Below are positions 1 to 11,371 of a stretch of 64,000 nucleotides of DNA, in pieces. A program made the position numbers and the translations under genes. Below the pieces are notes generated by a model that searched no databases, was not told the origin of the DNA, and saw only the letters and a program-made list of their open reading frames with translations. Source of the stretch: Saccharolobus shibatae B12 (GTDB lineage Archaea; Thermoproteota; Thermoprotei_A; Sulfolobales; Sulfolobaceae); assembly GCF_019175345.1 (NCBI RefSeq), contig NZ_CP077717.1, positions 1 through 64,000 on the forward strand. The letters are read 5' to 3'. Numbering within the stretch: the first letter of the stretch is position 1; each line of letters starts with the position of its first letter.

Positions 1-70
1 ATTAGATAACCATTATACAAAAGAATTATATAAGAATAAAATTAAAGCTTATTTTATGTCACTAGAATCT

Positions 71-89
71 CCAAATGAAATACTGGGGT
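71..89 (+). promoter_or_regulatory. Second, weaker ORB-like element
   Basis: CCAAATGAAATACTGGGGT matches the 120-138 element at 14 of 19 positions in the same orientation. The G-string is intact but the CCAGTGG half is degraded to CCAAATG. The two elements are 49 bp apart. It may be a low-affinity Orc1 site. Confidence 0.45.
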
Positions 90-119
90 ATGCCTTGTAT
101 ATGAATCAACTCACATTTT

Positions 120-138
120 CCAGTGGAAATAGAGGGGT
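120..138 (+). promoter_or_regulatory. Origin recognition box (ORB/mini-ORB-like)
   Basis: CCAGTGGAAATAGAGGGGT closely resembles the Sulfolobus mini-ORB consensus as I recall it: a CCAGTGGAAA core followed by a run of G, bound by the winged helix and AAA+ initiator-specific motif of Orc1-1. It lies about 60 bp upstream of orc1-1. Confidence 0.7.
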
Positions 139-200
139 TTTTACTCCCCAGTTAAATAGCTTATATCTTAAAAGCTGTATTAGCTCAAATAGTAAAAAAG

Positions 201-1914
<1,714 letters not shown>

Positions 1915-1921
1915 AAAAATT

Positions 1922-2440
1922 TTACTTATCTGTACCTACTATCTCTCTTAATCTTTGATCCCCATGGATATCTAGGATGTACTTATATACAGGTTCTGGA
2001 ACTAGTTCACTCCAATTATCGTTTAGGATTATAAGACGTCTAATATAAGTTGAGTTATATTTTTCTCTATTAAAAGCTGGAGGAATCTCTACTTTATATC
2101 CGGCTTCCTTGAATATTCTAACTACTAATGGATTTCTGGCGAATACAACTTCAAATTTAGGGGTATAAGTGCTCACATAATGTGCCCAAATGTTGTTCAT
2201 TAAAATATCTGGCATCGGTATTATAAATATTCTAGACAAATCTATCCCGCTATACTTAAGAGAATTTCTTATCATTTCTACTCTCTCTCCTGCGGTAAAG
2301 GGGTTGGTTACAGTGTGACTTTCTTGTGAACTACCTACTAAAATTATCAACTCATCAACTCTCTCTAAGCTCCACTTAATTACATTTAGATGACCTAGAT
2401 GGAATGGCTGAAATCTTCCTGGATATAACCCTCTAGACAG
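1922..2440 (-). CDS. nadM: Nicotinamide-nucleotide adenylyltransferase, CTG start
   Basis: Makes NAD+ from NMN and ATP (archaeal NadM type). The essential nucleotidyltransferase motif [10 protein letters not shown] is encoded upstream of the first ATG/GTG/TTG in frame: a TTG at 2350 would remove it. Extending back, the frame is open only to a TGA eight codons before the motif tripeptide PGR, and the only plausible initiator is CTG at 2440-2438. It is preceded by a strong Shine-Dalgarno GGTGAT with a 5-nt spacer. This gives 172 aa, the length I recall for the family. The C-terminal STYIRR motif is also present. The 5' end overlaps the upstream SAM hydrolase gene by 46 nt. Confidence 0.9.
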   Translation of the reverse strand: MSRGLYPGRFQPFHLGHLNVIKWSLERVDELIILVGSSQESHTVTNPFTAGERVEMIRNSLKYSGIDLSRIFIIPMPDILMNNIWAHYVSTYTPKFEVVFARNPLVVRIFKEAGYKVEIPPAFNREKYNSTYIRRLIILNDNWSELVPEPVYKYILDIHGDQRLREIVGTDK

Positions 2441-3231
2441 ATCTCATCACCTTCTCTAACGTTTAATTTATCTTTTGCACTCCCTTTATTAATTCCTATC
2501 TCGACCAGAAAATAACCGTTGAAGTAAATCAACAACTCGTTTTCCATTCCGTAACCGAATGTTTTCACGAATCTACATTTATGTCTGGAATTATTTACTT
2601 TTATCTCTACGTTTTCACCATATTTGAAGTTGTTTAACAAAACTTCTTTAGGTATACTAGTTGCTACATTTCCAAAATGGTCTACGTATAGAACCTTTCC
2701 GCAAATTTCATTCCTTAACGATTTATAGGTAAAATCTAATTTTGTAAGATCTTCGTATCTTACTTGGTTTCCGAATGTATCAAGTTCTACTCCAATTGAG
2801 ATAAGAGCAGCAGCTACGGAGAAGATATCTCTACCGTGGAAAGTATTCGAAATTGTTTTAGCTAAATATAGCTTCTCGTTTTTTATCTCTACAATTTTTA
2901 TTATTTCCTCAGAAGTTATAGCTGGGTATAGTACGCCATTATCTGGACCTATAAATACATAATTTTTTGTTTTTACTATTAAGGGCCTTCTACTAGTACC
3001 CACTCCTGGATCTATAACTACAAGAAATATCGTATTTCTAGGAAAATATTTATAAGAGGTATATAATAGATACGCACCAGCAATTAGGTTAAAAGGTTTG
3101 CTATTTCCAGTTATATAGGTGATTTTGGCCTCTGGGTTTATTTTCCTTATTACTGCCTCCATTACCCCGTTATAGTTATCGTTAAGCCCAAAGTCAGTAA
3201 GTATTGCTATTTGACTTGGGATTCGCTTCAT
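2395..3231 (-). CDS. S-adenosylmethionine hydrolase (adenosine-forming), DUF62
   Basis: Family of SAM hydroxide adenosyltransferases, which split SAM into adenosine and methionine using an activated water. Seen in the 278-aa protein: TDFG at 12-15, [18 protein letters not shown], the FHGRDIF motif and DHFGN, all family signatures. ATG at 3231 is chosen; a TTG three codons upstream is possible. It overlaps the CYTH gene (38 nt) and nadM (46 nt) on the same strand, so the three are one transcript. The nadM neighbour suggests a nucleotide/cofactor-salvage setting, but that link is inferred. Confidence 0.88.
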   Translation of the reverse strand: MKRIPSQIAILTDFGLNDNYNGVMEAVIRKINPEAKITYITGNSKPFNLIAGAYLLYTSYKYFPRNTIFLVVIDPGVGTSRRPLIVKTKNYVFIGPDNGVLYPAITSEEIIKIVEIKNEKLYLAKTISNTFHGRDIFSVAAALISIGVELDTFGNQVRYEDLTKLDFTYKSLRNEICGKVLYVDHFGNVATSIPKEVLLNNFKYGENVEIKVNNSRHKCRFVKTFGYGMENELLIYFNGYFLVEIGINKGSAKDKLNVREGDEICLEGYIQEDFSHSI

Positions 3232-3754
3232 ATTTATCAATTAATAACTCTAGATAAGATTTTGTCGTTAACTTTCCTTTTATCTTATATTTTCTAATGA
3301 AGCTGGAAGTATAGTTCTGGATCTCTTGGTCACTAATTTCACTAATGGCCTCTATTTCTATAAATTGACCTAAGTTCTCTACTAAATCTAATGATATAAT
3401 AAATGATTTATCTAAGTAATTTATTCTACTCTTTTTGATAGTTATAACGGGATAAAACCCTATTTTCCTCAAAAGTTCGATTGTTTTATTAAGGTCATTT
3501 ACAATTATAGATATTTCTTCTCGAGCCTTTAATGAGGAATGTAATTTAGGCCCTTTATACGTAAGCTCTATTCCCTTATTGTTAACCCTTATTCTAACTG
3601 CTTCATCAGTTATTTTGAAATTTCGATAAACATAATTAAAGTAAATATCTTCTTGTTTTTCTATATCCAATAATTTTAGTTCTTTCTCCAACGATTCTCT
3701 TAACTCGTCTAATGATGGATACTCAACTACTATTTTAACCTCTTTTTCGATCAT
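3194..3754 (-). CDS. CYTH-domain protein (class IV adenylate cyclase / triphosphatase family)
   Basis: A 186-aa protein made of a single CYTH domain. The N-terminal ExExK signature is at residues 3-7, so the ATG at 3754 must be close to the true start. Alternating basic/acidic strands ([27 protein letters not shown]) form the expected eight-stranded tunnel that binds triphosphates. Archaeal members are often labelled CyaB, but many CYTH enzymes hydrolyse inorganic or thiamine triphosphate. The substrate cannot be told from sequence. First gene of the CYTH-SAM hydrolase-nadM operon. Confidence 0.85.
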   Translation of the reverse strand: MIEKEVKIVVEYPSLDELRESLEKELKLLDIEKQEDIYFNYVYRNFKITDEAVRIRVNNKGIELTYKGPKLHSSLKAREEISIIVNDLNKTIELLRKIGFYPVITIKKSRINYLDKSFIISLDLVENLGQFIEIEAISEISDQEIQNYTSSFIRKYKIKGKLTTKSYLELLIDKYEANPKSNSNTY

Positions 3755-3763
3755 TATTCTCTG

Positions 3764-4783
3764 ATGGAAAATCGCATAGCGAGGTATTTAAGTGAACATG
3801 CCAATTTGTTTCATATTTCTCCTAGTTATAAGGCTAAAAGATTAGCCTCTAAGTATGGATTTTTAGATTATATGATAGAACGATATTTGAATATGTTTAG
3901 TAGTAAAGAAGAATTAGAAGAATATCTAAATTCTTGTAGTTTTCCATTAAAAAAGAGTATTAGATGTAATACATTGAGAACTGACTGCAAAAAATTGGAA
4001 GAAATGATGTCAGAGAAAGGATTCATTTTGGAAAAAGTCAAATGGCTTCAGCATGGTTATATAATTAAAAGAACTCCGCCTAAGCCGTCTCTAGGTTCTA
4101 CACTTGAGTATCTCATGGGATATTATCATATTCAAGGGCTAGCTTCTATGGTACCCGCGTATGTCCTAAGTCCTTCACAAGATGATTTCGTTTTGGATAT
4201 GGCTGCAGCACCTGGTGGAAAAATTACACAATTATCTCAAATAATGCAGAATAAAGGTTTGGTAGTAGCAGTTGAGAAAAAACGTAGTAGGATTAGAGCT
4301 CTTCTCAGTAATGTTAATAGGTTAGGGGCAGAGAATGTTGTACTAGTCAAAACCGATGTATTAAATTTAAGAAAAATAAATAAATTTCAATTCGATAGAA
4401 TCTTATTAGACGCACCTTGTAGCGGTGAAGGACTAATACAAAAGGATCCTACTAGGCGATATAAAACCACAATTGATGACTTAAGGGATTTTGCATATTC
4501 GCAGCTATCTCTAATCGAGATAGCATATGAGCTATTGAAAGAGGGTGGTTATATCGTTTATTCAACATGTAGTGTTGCACCAGAAGAGAATGAATTAATT
4601 GTTAATTTCGCTATCGAAGAATTAGGTATGAAAACCATGAGTGTAGAAGGATATCCTGCTTCTAACGGATACGTAGAATACTATAATACTAGATTTAATA
4701 TCGATGTGAAGAATTGTTTAAGATTTTTCCCTCATACACAAGGTACTGAGGGGTTTTTCCTATGCCTTTTAAAGAAGGAATAA
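3764..4783 (+). CDS. RNA (cytosine-C5) methyltransferase, NOP2/NSUN/RsmB family
   Basis: Transfers methyl from SAM to C5 of cytosine in rRNA or tRNA. In 339 aa: N-terminal RNA-binding part (about 1-110), SAM-binding motif [11 protein letters not shown] at 144-153, motif [10 protein letters not shown] (Cys219) and motif VI YSTCS (Cys269). These are the two cysteines used for release and for covalent catalysis. The start lies only 9 bp from the divergent CYTH start, so each promoter must reach into the other gene. It is followed after 2 nt by a NIP7/PUA-like gene, which suggests a ribosomal target. Confidence 0.9.
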   Translation: MENRIARYLSEHANLFHISPSYKAKRLASKYGFLDYMIERYLNMFSSKEELEEYLNSCSFPLKKSIRCNTLRTDCKKLEEMMSEKGFILEKVKWLQHGYIIKRTPPKPSLGSTLEYLMGYYHIQGLASMVPAYVLSPSQDDFVLDMAAAPGGKITQLSQIMQNKGLVVAVEKKRSRIRALLSNVNRLGAENVVLVKTDVLNLRKINKFQFDRILLDAPCSGEGLIQKDPTRRYKTTIDDLRDFAYSQLSLIEIAYELLKEGGYIVYSTCSVAPEENELIVNFAIEELGMKTMSVEGYPASNGYVEYYNTRFNIDVKNCLRFFPHTQGTEGFFLCLLKKE

Positions 4784-4785
4784 AG

Positions 4786-5310
4786 ATGAGTTTTAGTAAG
4801 GTTGGAATAGATGAAGTTAAACCCAAACTTGAGGTTATTTTCTCAAGATATGGTTGTGTAAATAAGTTAAGTACATTTATAACTAACAAGTCATTCTATG
4901 AGCTTAAAGGCAAATATAATCAACTGTTTATGTTAGCTAATAATAATGTAAATAAAGACCGTTTGCTGGAGTTCCTAAGTGGACTATTGAGTAAAGGTTT
5001 TCATCCATACTCCATTGGTACACCAATAATTATTTATGATAAATCTGAGATCTTGCCTACTTTGGCTTTCGGAAGGTATTTAGCTGAAATATGTGAGAAT
5101 AAGTTAGTAATATCAGATTACAATTTGATATATAAGATTATATATAAAAAGCCTATATATATTAGTTCTGCGTATAATTATAACGATGTGATAATTGTAG
5201 ATAAAATGAACAATTTTATAGCGTATGCAAAGGTTGAAAATAGGAAGAGAAGAGTGTACGGGGTAATACCAGTTAAAGATATAGGATGGTATTTAAGGCG
5301 CGGTGGATAA
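4786..5310 (+). CDS. NIP7/PUA-like RNA-binding protein
   Basis: 174-aa protein with the layout of the NIP7 (UPF0113) family: an N-terminal pre-PUA domain (about 1-95, with an SIGT motif near the end of the helical part) and a C-terminal PUA-type RNA-binding domain ending in DIGWYLRRG. Similarity is distant, so NIP7-like is an inference from shape and the PUA ending. ATG 4786 is preferred over one eight codons upstream that would lie in the methyltransferase. It is probably translated with the methyltransferase, fitting a role in ribosome biogenesis or RNA modification. Confidence 0.6.
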   Translation: MSFSKVGIDEVKPKLEVIFSRYGCVNKLSTFITNKSFYELKGKYNQLFMLANNNVNKDRLLEFLSGLLSKGFHPYSIGTPIIIYDKSEILPTLAFGRYLAEICENKLVISDYNLIYKIIYKKPIYISSAYNYNDVIIVDKMNNFIAYAKVENRKRRVYGVIPVKDIGWYLRRGG

Positions 5311-5366
5311 ATATAAAAATTAGAAAGTAGAGGTATTTGTCTAGTATAAGTGTCTGGTGATAATAG
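5308..5366 (+). promoter_or_regulatory. radA promoter and leader with strong Shine-Dalgarno
   Basis: A TATA-like AAATATAAAAATT at about 5309-5320 predicts a start near 5340, hence a leader of about 27 nt. GGTGAT at 5356-5361 is perfectly complementary to the archaeal 16S 3' end, 5 nt before ATG 5367. A leadered, SD-bearing first gene is less common in Sulfolobus than leaderless ones. Confidence 0.5.
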
Positions 5367-6341
5367 ATGTCAAATGAAGTTGAGCAGAAAAAGAGCATAA
5401 AAACGATTAATGATTTGCCTGGAATTAGCCAGACTGTAATTAGTAAGCTAATAGAAGCTGGTTACTCTTCTCTTGAAACCTTAGCAGTTGCATCTCCACA
5501 AGATCTAAGTGTAGCAGCTGGTATTCCGTTATCTACTGCGCAAAAGATAATTAAAGAAGCGAGAGACGCATTAGATATAAGGTTTAAGACAGCTTTAGAG
5601 GTTAAAAAGGAGCGAATGAATGTTAAGAAAATATCTACTGGTAGTCAAGCATTAGACGGTCTTTTAGCTGGTGGTATAGAAACTAGGACTATGACGGAAT
5701 TCTTCGGTGAGTTTGGGTCTGGTAAGACTCAGCTATGTCACCAGCTAAGTGTTAATGTACAATTACCACCCGAGAAGGGTGGCTTATCCGGTAAAGCAGT
5801 TTATATAGATACAGAAGGTACTTTTAGGTGGGAAAGAATTGAAAATATGGCTAAAGCTCTAGGATTAGATATCGATAATGTCATGAACAACATATATTAT
5901 ATAAGAGCGATAAATACAGATCACCAAATAGCTATTGTTGATGATTTACAAGAGTTAGTTAGCAAAGATCCTTCAATTAAATTAATTGTTGTAGATTCTG
6001 TAACTTCACATTTCAGGGCAGAATATCCTGGAAGAGAAAATTTAGCCGTAAGGCAACAGAAGTTAAACAAACACTTGCATCAATTAACCAGACTTGCAGA
6101 GGTTTATGATATTGCAGTGATTATAACTAATCAAGTAATGGCTAGGCCAGATATGTTTTATGGAGATCCCACCGTAGCAGTAGGTGGTCATACTCTTTAT
6201 CACGTACCAGGTATAAGAATTCAGCTTAAAAAGAGTAGAGGAAATAGAAGAATAGCTAGAGTTGTTGATGCCCCACATTTACCAGAAGGAGAAGTAGTGT
6301 TTGCATTAACTGAAGAAGGAATAAGGGACGCGGAAGAGTAA
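5367..6341 (+). CDS. radA: DNA repair and recombination protein RadA
   Basis: Archaeal Rad51/RecA recombinase that forms filaments on single-stranded DNA and drives strand exchange. The 324-aa protein has an N-terminal helix-hairpin-helix domain (about 12-65), the polymerisation motif FKTA at 73-76, Walker A GEFGSGKT at 114-121, Walker B LIVVDSVT and the DNA-binding loops ([17 protein letters not shown]). Length and sequence fit S. solfataricus RadA as I recall it. It has its own promoter and an SD-bearing leader. No intein. Confidence 0.98.
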   Translation: MSNEVEQKKSIKTINDLPGISQTVISKLIEAGYSSLETLAVASPQDLSVAAGIPLSTAQKIIKEARDALDIRFKTALEVKKERMNVKKISTGSQALDGLLAGGIETRTMTEFFGEFGSGKTQLCHQLSVNVQLPPEKGGLSGKAVYIDTEGTFRWERIENMAKALGLDIDNVMNNIYYIRAINTDHQIAIVDDLQELVSKDPSIKLIVVDSVTSHFRAEYPGRENLAVRQQKLNKHLHQLTRLAEVYDIAVIITNQVMARPDMFYGDPTVAVGGHTLYHVPGIRIQLKKSRGNRRIARVVDAPHLPEGEVVFALTEEGIRDAEE

Positions 6342-6379
6342 AGTTAATATTTTATGTGTCATTGAAGTATAGTTCACTT

Positions 6380-6895
6380 ATGGATATTTTATGGGCACCA
6401 TGGAGAGCTAAGTATATTTCTGAAACTAGCAAGCTAAAGCAAGATGAATGTCTATTTTGTAGAGTAATAAAAGAAGAAAATGATGAGCAAAATTACGTAG
6501 TATATAGGGGAAAATATGCTTTCATAATACTTAATGCATTCCCTTATAATACTGCTCATGTAATGGTTGTCCCTTACAAGCATGTCCCTTCAATTGAACT
6601 TTTAAGTGACGATGAGGTATTAGACATATTTAATTTAATTAGTGTTGCAATAAAGGCTATAAGAGAAATTTATACCCCAGACGGTTTTAATATAGGTGTA
6701 AATATAGGTAGAGTAGCTGGAGCAGGTATAGAAGCTCACGTTCACGTTCATATTGTGCCAAGATGGAATGGTGATTCCAATTTTATGCCAGTTATTTTTA
6801 ACACTAAGGTTATGCCAGAGACGCTTGGAGATACGTTTAAAAAATTAAATGCAAAAATTAATGAGATTATGAAGAAGCCCTCGAAATCTGAGTAA
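6380..6895 (+). CDS. HIT-family nucleotide hydrolase/phosphorylase
   Basis: Histidine-triad protein acting on dinucleoside polyphosphates or AMP conjugates. In 171 aa: the N-terminal WAPWRAKYI motif typical of Ap4A-phosphorylase-like HIT proteins, a CLFC pair at 24-27 that with histidines may bind zinc, and the catalytic HVHVH triad at 120-124. ATG 6380 is chosen over GTG 6356 because the TATA-like TAATATTTTATG at about 6345-6355 puts the start of transcription at about 6376, a leaderless arrangement, and because the family begins near MDILWAPWR. The exact substrate is unknown. Confidence 0.88.
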   Translation: MDILWAPWRAKYISETSKLKQDECLFCRVIKEENDEQNYVVYRGKYAFIILNAFPYNTAHVMVVPYKHVPSIELLSDDEVLDIFNLISVAIKAIREIYTPDGFNIGVNIGRVAGAGIEAHVHVHIVPRWNGDSNFMPVIFNTKVMPETLGDTFKKLNAKINEIMKKPSKSE

Positions 6896-6918
6896 TTGAT
6901 GAAGGCAGGGTTTTACGG

Positions 6919-8136
6919 ATGAATTATTTAGAATATTTCGATAGAATTAGACTAGTAAAAGAGAAAATAGAAAAATATGTACACACTACTCCAATAGACT
7001 ATTCCACAACATTTTCTAGGATTACAAACGCAAAAGTTTATCTTAAATTAGAAAACTTACAGAAAACGGGATCATTTAAAGTTAGAGGTGCCTTCAATAA
7101 ACTGTTATCTCTGAAGGAGGAAGAAAGAAAGAAAGGCGTTATTGCTGTCTCAGCAGGTAATCACGCTCAAGGAGTTGCATATGCTGCCTCAACGTTGAAT
7201 ATTAGATCAACTATAGTGATGCCAGAAACAGCTCCAGCTTCTAAGTATTTAGCTACAAGATCCTATGGGGCAGATGTGGTACTATATGGTAAGTACTTGC
7301 ATGAGAGTATGAAGAAAGCTGAAGAATTGATTCAAAAAACTGGTTTAATATTTGTTCATCCTTATGGCGATTTAGACGTGATAATGGGGCAGGGTACCAT
7401 AGGATTAGAATTATACGATATTGAACCAGATTACGTGATTATTCCAATAGGAGGTGGAGGACTAATTTCTGGTATAAGTATAGCTTTAAAGTATAGATTC
7501 CCAAATGTCAAGATAATAGGTGTTCAGTCTTCCTCTTCCCCTTCTATGAAGGTTTCTAAGGATCTAGGAAGGCTTGTAGAAATAGAGCCCGGCTATTCTA
7601 TAGCTGACGGCATACTGGTTAAGTCTCCTTCTGAATTAACCTTTGGTATCATTAATGAGTTAGTAGATGATATAGTATTAGTAGATGATGAAGAAATAGC
7701 TGAAGCAATAGTTTTACTACTGGAAAGAAGTAAAACATTAGCAGAAGGAGCAGGGGCTGCTGCACTGGCGTCACTAATTTCAGGAAAGGTTAAAGTGAAT
7801 GGAATAGACAAAAAAGTAATTTCACTAGTAAGTGGAGGGAATATTGACCTATCTTTATTGTCTACTCTCACTGAGAAGTTTTTATATAGACAAAAAAGAG
7901 TTGTCAAAGTAAGAGTAATAGTTCCAGATAAGCCAGGGCAACTAAATAAAGTATTAAGTTATGTGGTTAAGATCCGAGGTAATATAATTGATATAGTTCA
8001 TGATAGGCATAGTAGCGATGTACTACCGGGATATACTAAAATATATATAACTTTCGAGCTTCAATCTTCAGAAGCTCTTAGCTTACTTTTGACGAATCTG
8101 GCAAATGAAGGTATAGATGTTAAAATTGTAGAATAG
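6919..8136 (+). CDS. ilvA: Threonine ammonia-lyase (biosynthetic-like, ACT domain)
   Basis: PLP enzyme converting threonine to 2-oxobutanoate and ammonia, the first step to isoleucine, or a catabolic/serine-racemase-like activity. In 405 aa: PLP lysine in TGSFKVRGA (Lys54), SAGNHAQG, the glycine-rich phosphate loop IPIGGGGL, and a C-terminal ACT-type domain from about 325 ([16 protein letters not shown]) for allosteric control. Length is normal for the short, single-ACT form. It is followed 29 nt later by prephenate dehydratase, also an ACT-regulated amino-acid enzyme. Confidence 0.92.
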   Translation: MNYLEYFDRIRLVKEKIEKYVHTTPIDYSTTFSRITNAKVYLKLENLQKTGSFKVRGAFNKLLSLKEEERKKGVIAVSAGNHAQGVAYAASTLNIRSTIVMPETAPASKYLATRSYGADVVLYGKYLHESMKKAEELIQKTGLIFVHPYGDLDVIMGQGTIGLELYDIEPDYVIIPIGGGGLISGISIALKYRFPNVKIIGVQSSSSPSMKVSKDLGRLVEIEPGYSIADGILVKSPSELTFGIINELVDDIVLVDDEEIAEAIVLLLERSKTLAEGAGAAALASLISGKVKVNGIDKKVISLVSGGNIDLSLLSTLTEKFLYRQKRVVKVRVIVPDKPGQLNKVLSYVVKIRGNIIDIVHDRHSSDVLPGYTKIYITFELQSSEALSLLLTNLANEGIDVKIVE

Positions 8137-8165
8137 TTTATAAGTCTCTTATGTAGAGATTTTAG

Positions 8166-8975
8166 GTGGTAGATGCGGATGGAATTTATTATTTAGGTCC
8201 AGAGGGAAGTTTTACACATGAAGCAGCCACTCTGCTTAATAAAGGAAATTTGAAGAGTGAATCAACAATATCTTTAGTATTTAAGAAAGTCGATGAAAGA
8301 GAAGGTTCCATAGGTGTAGTTCCCATAGAAAATAGCCTAGAAGGACCAGTAAATGAAACACTTGATAATCTCTACAACTATGATAATATATATGTCATAG
8401 GTGAAATTGAGAAAAGGATAGAATTAGCTCTGGCAACCAGAAGTGATGATTTAAGTCAGATCAAAAGAATATACTCACATCCCCATGCTTTTAATGAGGC
8501 TAGAGAAAAGTTAAAGGAGTTAGGCTTTAATGAATACATACCAGTAGAAAGCACTTCAAAAGCAGCACAGATCGTATCTCAAGATTCAGAGGCTGCAGCT
8601 ATTTGCTCTACTTTTGCGGCCAAGCTTTACAATTTAAAAGTTCTCTTTACGATTAATTCACATAATAACTATACTAGATTCATAGTTTTATCTAAAGAAA
8701 TGAGCTCCAATGGAAATAAGTCCATGATATTATTTACTGTTCCTCATAAGCCTGGTGCTCTTTATAAAGTTCTGCAAGTATTTTATGAGTACAACATAAA
8801 TATTTCGATGATCTATTCTAGGCCACTGAAATCGATACCTTGGCAATACTACTTTTATTTAGAGTATGAAGGTAACATCTCAAATCATGAATTTATTCAA
8901 AAACTTGTTAAATCTACATCTGTGTTAAAAATAAAAGGAGCTTTCTCTAAACTAAATAACGATCCCAGGTTTTAG
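8166..8975 (+). CDS. pheA: Prephenate dehydratase
   Basis: Converts prephenate to phenylpyruvate in phenylalanine synthesis. The 269-aa protein begins YYLGPEGSFTHEAA, has VPIENSLEGPVNET and the catalytic TRF of NNYTRFIVL, followed by an ACT domain (from about 187, VPHKPGALYKVL) that senses phenylalanine. It is monofunctional: no chorismate mutase part. GTG 8166 is the only good start. Its end overlaps the convergent siroheme decarboxylase gene by 24 nt. Confidence 0.93.
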   Translation: MVDADGIYYLGPEGSFTHEAATLLNKGNLKSESTISLVFKKVDEREGSIGVVPIENSLEGPVNETLDNLYNYDNIYVIGEIEKRIELALATRSDDLSQIKRIYSHPHAFNEAREKLKELGFNEYIPVESTSKAAQIVSQDSEAAAICSTFAAKLYNLKVLFTINSHNNYTRFIVLSKEMSSNGNKSMILFTVPHKPGALYKVLQVFYEYNINISMIYSRPLKSIPWQYYFYLEYEGNISNHEFIQKLVKSTSVLKIKGAFSKLNNDPRF

Positions 8976-9935
8976 GTTCTCTAGGCTGAACAATATCATG
9001 TAACTTCTTGAATCCGTTTCTTTCGAGATCTCTTTTGCTACATTTCTTATAGTTTCTTTCCTACTTGCATGTATCATACTATAACACAAATATTTCCAGT
9101 CTTCATCGTTAGATTCTCTAAGTACTACATGTGTAGCCTCTGGAATGTTTAAAGCTAGTTTTTCACAAGATTTTTCTATATTACTAGTATCTAGCAGAAC
9201 CATCCCGTTTTCAACTATTCCTATTTTCTCTCCATTAAGGGTTGCCCCATAATCTTTAATTACATTTTTATCATATAATTCTCTAACTAATTCGATTAGC
9301 TCATCTTCTTTCATTTTATGTTTTTCCGCTATTTCTTTAAATGGTCTTTGTGAAATTTTTAATGGATAAGATAACTCTGTTAATAGCTGTTTGTCTATCC
9401 CTAGTTCTTCCGCAGTAGGAACTTTATTAAGACTTTTTATGGTATTGTTAGGACTCCATGATACACCTCTTATGACGTCATATTTTACACTTAATTTCAA
9501 TGTTCTTTTAGAATATAATATGACATAATCATTACAATCCACCTGGCTTAGTAATTCTTTAACATTCTTGTTAAGCGTATCTCTATCGCTTGCCTTTAAA
9601 ACAAACCATATGTTATACTTTGGATGATCTCTAACATAGTTGTGTGTTAGTTCTTTAATTCCTAGCGCAATCTTTCTAAACTTTTCTATCTTATCTTGAG
9701 GTATACGTGCTGCAATTAACGCTCCATCCATTCCTTTTGCTCTAAAACTAACATACATTCCTATTCTTTTAACTATACCATCTTCTAACAATTTTTTAAT
9801 TCTATTTAATAATTCTTCCTCAGAAATTTTTAACTCTTCACTAATAATTTTGAAAGGTTGAGGGTCAAAGGGAAAGTTGTATTCTAGTTTCATTAATATT
9901 TCCTTATCAATATCTGAAATTTCGGATAAATCCAT
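8952..9935 (-). CDS. Fused siroheme decarboxylase (AhbA-AhbB-like, Lrp/AsnC fold)
   Basis: The 327-aa protein is two tandem Lrp/AsnC-like units (about 1-165 and 175-327), each with an HTH-like part and an AsnC-type ligand domain. The first carries HNYVRDHPKYNIWF, the pattern of AhbA/NirD-type siroheme decarboxylases that remove acetate side chains of siroheme in the alternative haem pathway. The second carries a divergent version (ATHVVLRESNDEDWKYLCYS). In most organisms A and B are separate ~150-180 aa proteins. It is often annotated as an AsnC regulator, but the repeated domain favours the enzyme. Operon: purA, FAD protein, this gene. Confidence 0.75.
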   Translation of the reverse strand: MDLSEISDIDKEILMKLEYNFPFDPQPFKIISEELKISEEELLNRIKKLLEDGIVKRIGMYVSFRAKGMDGALIAARIPQDKIEKFRKIALGIKELTHNYVRDHPKYNIWFVLKASDRDTLNKNVKELLSQVDCNDYVILYSKRTLKLSVKYDVIRGVSWSPNNTIKSLNKVPTAEELGIDKQLLTELSYPLKISQRPFKEIAEKHKMKEDELIELVRELYDKNVIKDYGATLNGEKIGIVENGMVLLDTSNIEKSCEKLALNIPEATHVVLRESNDEDWKYLCYSMIHASRKETIRNVAKEISKETDSRSYMILFSLENLKPGIVI

Positions 9936-9961
9936 AATTAAAAAGGCGTTAACGTGATATA

Positions 9962-11371
9962 TTAATCTAACCCTAACTTAATAGCAATTCCTCTTGCAGC
10001 TAATATACCAGTTGCGGCAGCTACGTTTATTCCTCTAGAAAGTCCAGTTCCATCACCAGCTGCGAATAGATTATCAACTACAGTTTCCATATTATTATCA
10101 ACTACAGCTCTTACGCTATAGTATTTTATTTCTGGTGCATATAGCAGCGTATTTGAAGAGAATATACCTGGTGCTATACTATCTAGCCTTTCTAAACCAT
10201 CTATTAAATTATCTACTACTCTGTAAGGAAGTCCCATACTTATGTCTCCAGGTGTCACATCTCTTAAGGTTGGTTTTACGGTAGACCTATTTATTCTCTC
10301 CCACGTGCTCCTTCTTCCTTTTTGAAAATCTATTAGCCTTTGTAATATTGGTTTCCCACCACCTAGTCTAGTCATTAATCTAGCTATGCTCTTGCCATAT
10401 TCTATAGTATCCTCAAGTGGATCTGAAAGTTTAATCGTAGTTAGGAATGCAAAATTAGTATTATTGCTCTTTTTATCGACATAAGTTTCTCCATTAACTC
10501 CAATAGTCCCGTCATCGTAAACCTCTTTCATAATATATCCTCTTGGATTAACACAGAACGTCCTTACTTTATCATCGTATCTCTTAGAGTATAATATTAC
10601 CTTGGGATCCCATACAGCTTCTGTAAGTTCATCAAATACAAAAGACTCAGTTTCTACTCTTACTCCTATATCCAATGGCCCTGGTATGGTATCAACTCCT
10701 AATTTTTTAGCTTGCTCATAGAACCATTTAGCACCTGCTCTACCAGGAGCCGCAAGGACTATTCTAGACTCTATTTCACCTCTTGAAGTTTTAAGTAAGA
10801 ATTTATTACCTTTCTTCTCTATATCTATGACCTCCGTTAGTTCACCAATTTTAATTCCCTTCTTCTCAACGTAGTTTACAATACTGTCTATTATTAATGG
10901 TGTTTTATCGGTCCCCATATGTCTTTGTCTAATTGGAACAAACTCCGCACCTACCTTTGCAGCTCTTCTTTGTATTTCTTTGACTTTTTCCATATTTGGT
11001 TCAAATACCCTGTCCTTTGGAGCTCCAAATTTTACGAAAATATCATCAACATAGTTTATTAATTCTTGTGCCTTATCCCAACTTCTCGTTATTTCATGCA
11101 ATTCTCCTCCAATATCTGGCCTAAGGTTTATTATTCCACTACTGAACGTTCCCGCTCCTCCAAAACCATACATAATATGGCATGGATCACAAAATGTGCA
11201 TTTCTCCTTCGGGGACAAAAGTGGGCAAGTTCTTTTACTTGCTCTGGCTCCCTTATCGACTAATAGTATCTTATAGTTGGAAACATTGTCTTTAGCCAAA
11301 CTCGCTAGTTCATATGCAGCGAATAGTCCAGCTGGACCTCCTCCAATTATTACAACATCATAGAAGCTCAT
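9962..11371 (-). CDS. FAD-dependent dehydrogenase with Cys4 motif (COG2509-like)
   Basis: 469-aa flavoprotein of the uncharacterised FAD-dependent dehydrogenase family. N-terminal Rossmann dinucleotide motif GGGPAG at 10-15, a C-terminal FAD-contact motif [13 protein letters not shown], and four cysteines at 49, 58, 61 and 64 that could hold a metal or Fe-S centre. No signal or membrane segments. The start is fixed by GAGGTGA, 5 nt before the ATG, right at the end of purA. The substrate is unknown. Downstream lies the siroheme decarboxylase, so a role in tetrapyrrole or redox metabolism is possible, but only by proximity. Confidence 0.75.
   Translation of the reverse strand: MSFYDVVIIGGGPAGLFAAYELASLAKDNVSNYKILLVDKGARASKRTCPLLSPKEKCTFCDPCHIMYGFGGAGTFSSGIINLRPDIGGELHEITRSWDKAQELINYVDDIFVKFGAPKDRVFEPNMEKVKEIQRRAAKVGAEFVPIRQRHMGTDKTPLIIDSIVNYVEKKGIKIGELTEVIDIEKKGNKFLLKTSRGEIESRIVLAAPGRAGAKWFYEQAKKLGVDTIPGPLDIGVRVETESFVFDELTEAVWDPKVILYSKRYDDKVRTFCVNPRGYIMKEVYDDGTIGVNGETYVDKKSNNTNFAFLTTIKLSDPLEDTIEYGKSIARLMTRLGGGKPILQRLIDFQKGRRSTWERINRSTVKPTLRDVTPGDISMGLPYRVVDNLIDGLERLDSIAPGIFSSNTLLYAPEIKYYSVRAVVDNNMETVVDNLFAAGDGTGLSRGINVAAATGILAARGIAIKLGLD

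Larger units (their letters stand above)
1..200. promoter_or_regulatory. Edge of a replication origin (oriC1-like) and orc1-1 promoter
   Basis: Gene-free AT-rich stretch directly upstream of orc1-1, the usual position of oriC1 in Sulfolobales. It holds two same-orientation origin-recognition-box-like elements, at 71-89 and 120-138. Aligned over 19 bp they agree at 14 positions, each ending in a G4 run plus T. A TATA-like stretch at 160-170 sits about 26 bp before a start site near 191, giving orc1-1 a leader of about 10 nt. The element at 120-138 lies just upstream of the TATA box, so Orc1-1 may also control its own promoter (inference). Further origin elements probably lie left of the window. 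Confidence 0.7.

Noticed and set aside
134-149. Hairpin GGGG...CCCC just after the ORB element
   Set aside because: Only four base pairs. The G-run belongs to the ORB; no convincing structure.
8952-9935. Plain Lrp/AsnC transcription regulator
   Set aside because: Two full AsnC-like units and the HNY...W motif fit siroheme decarboxylases better, although a regulatory role is not fully excluded.
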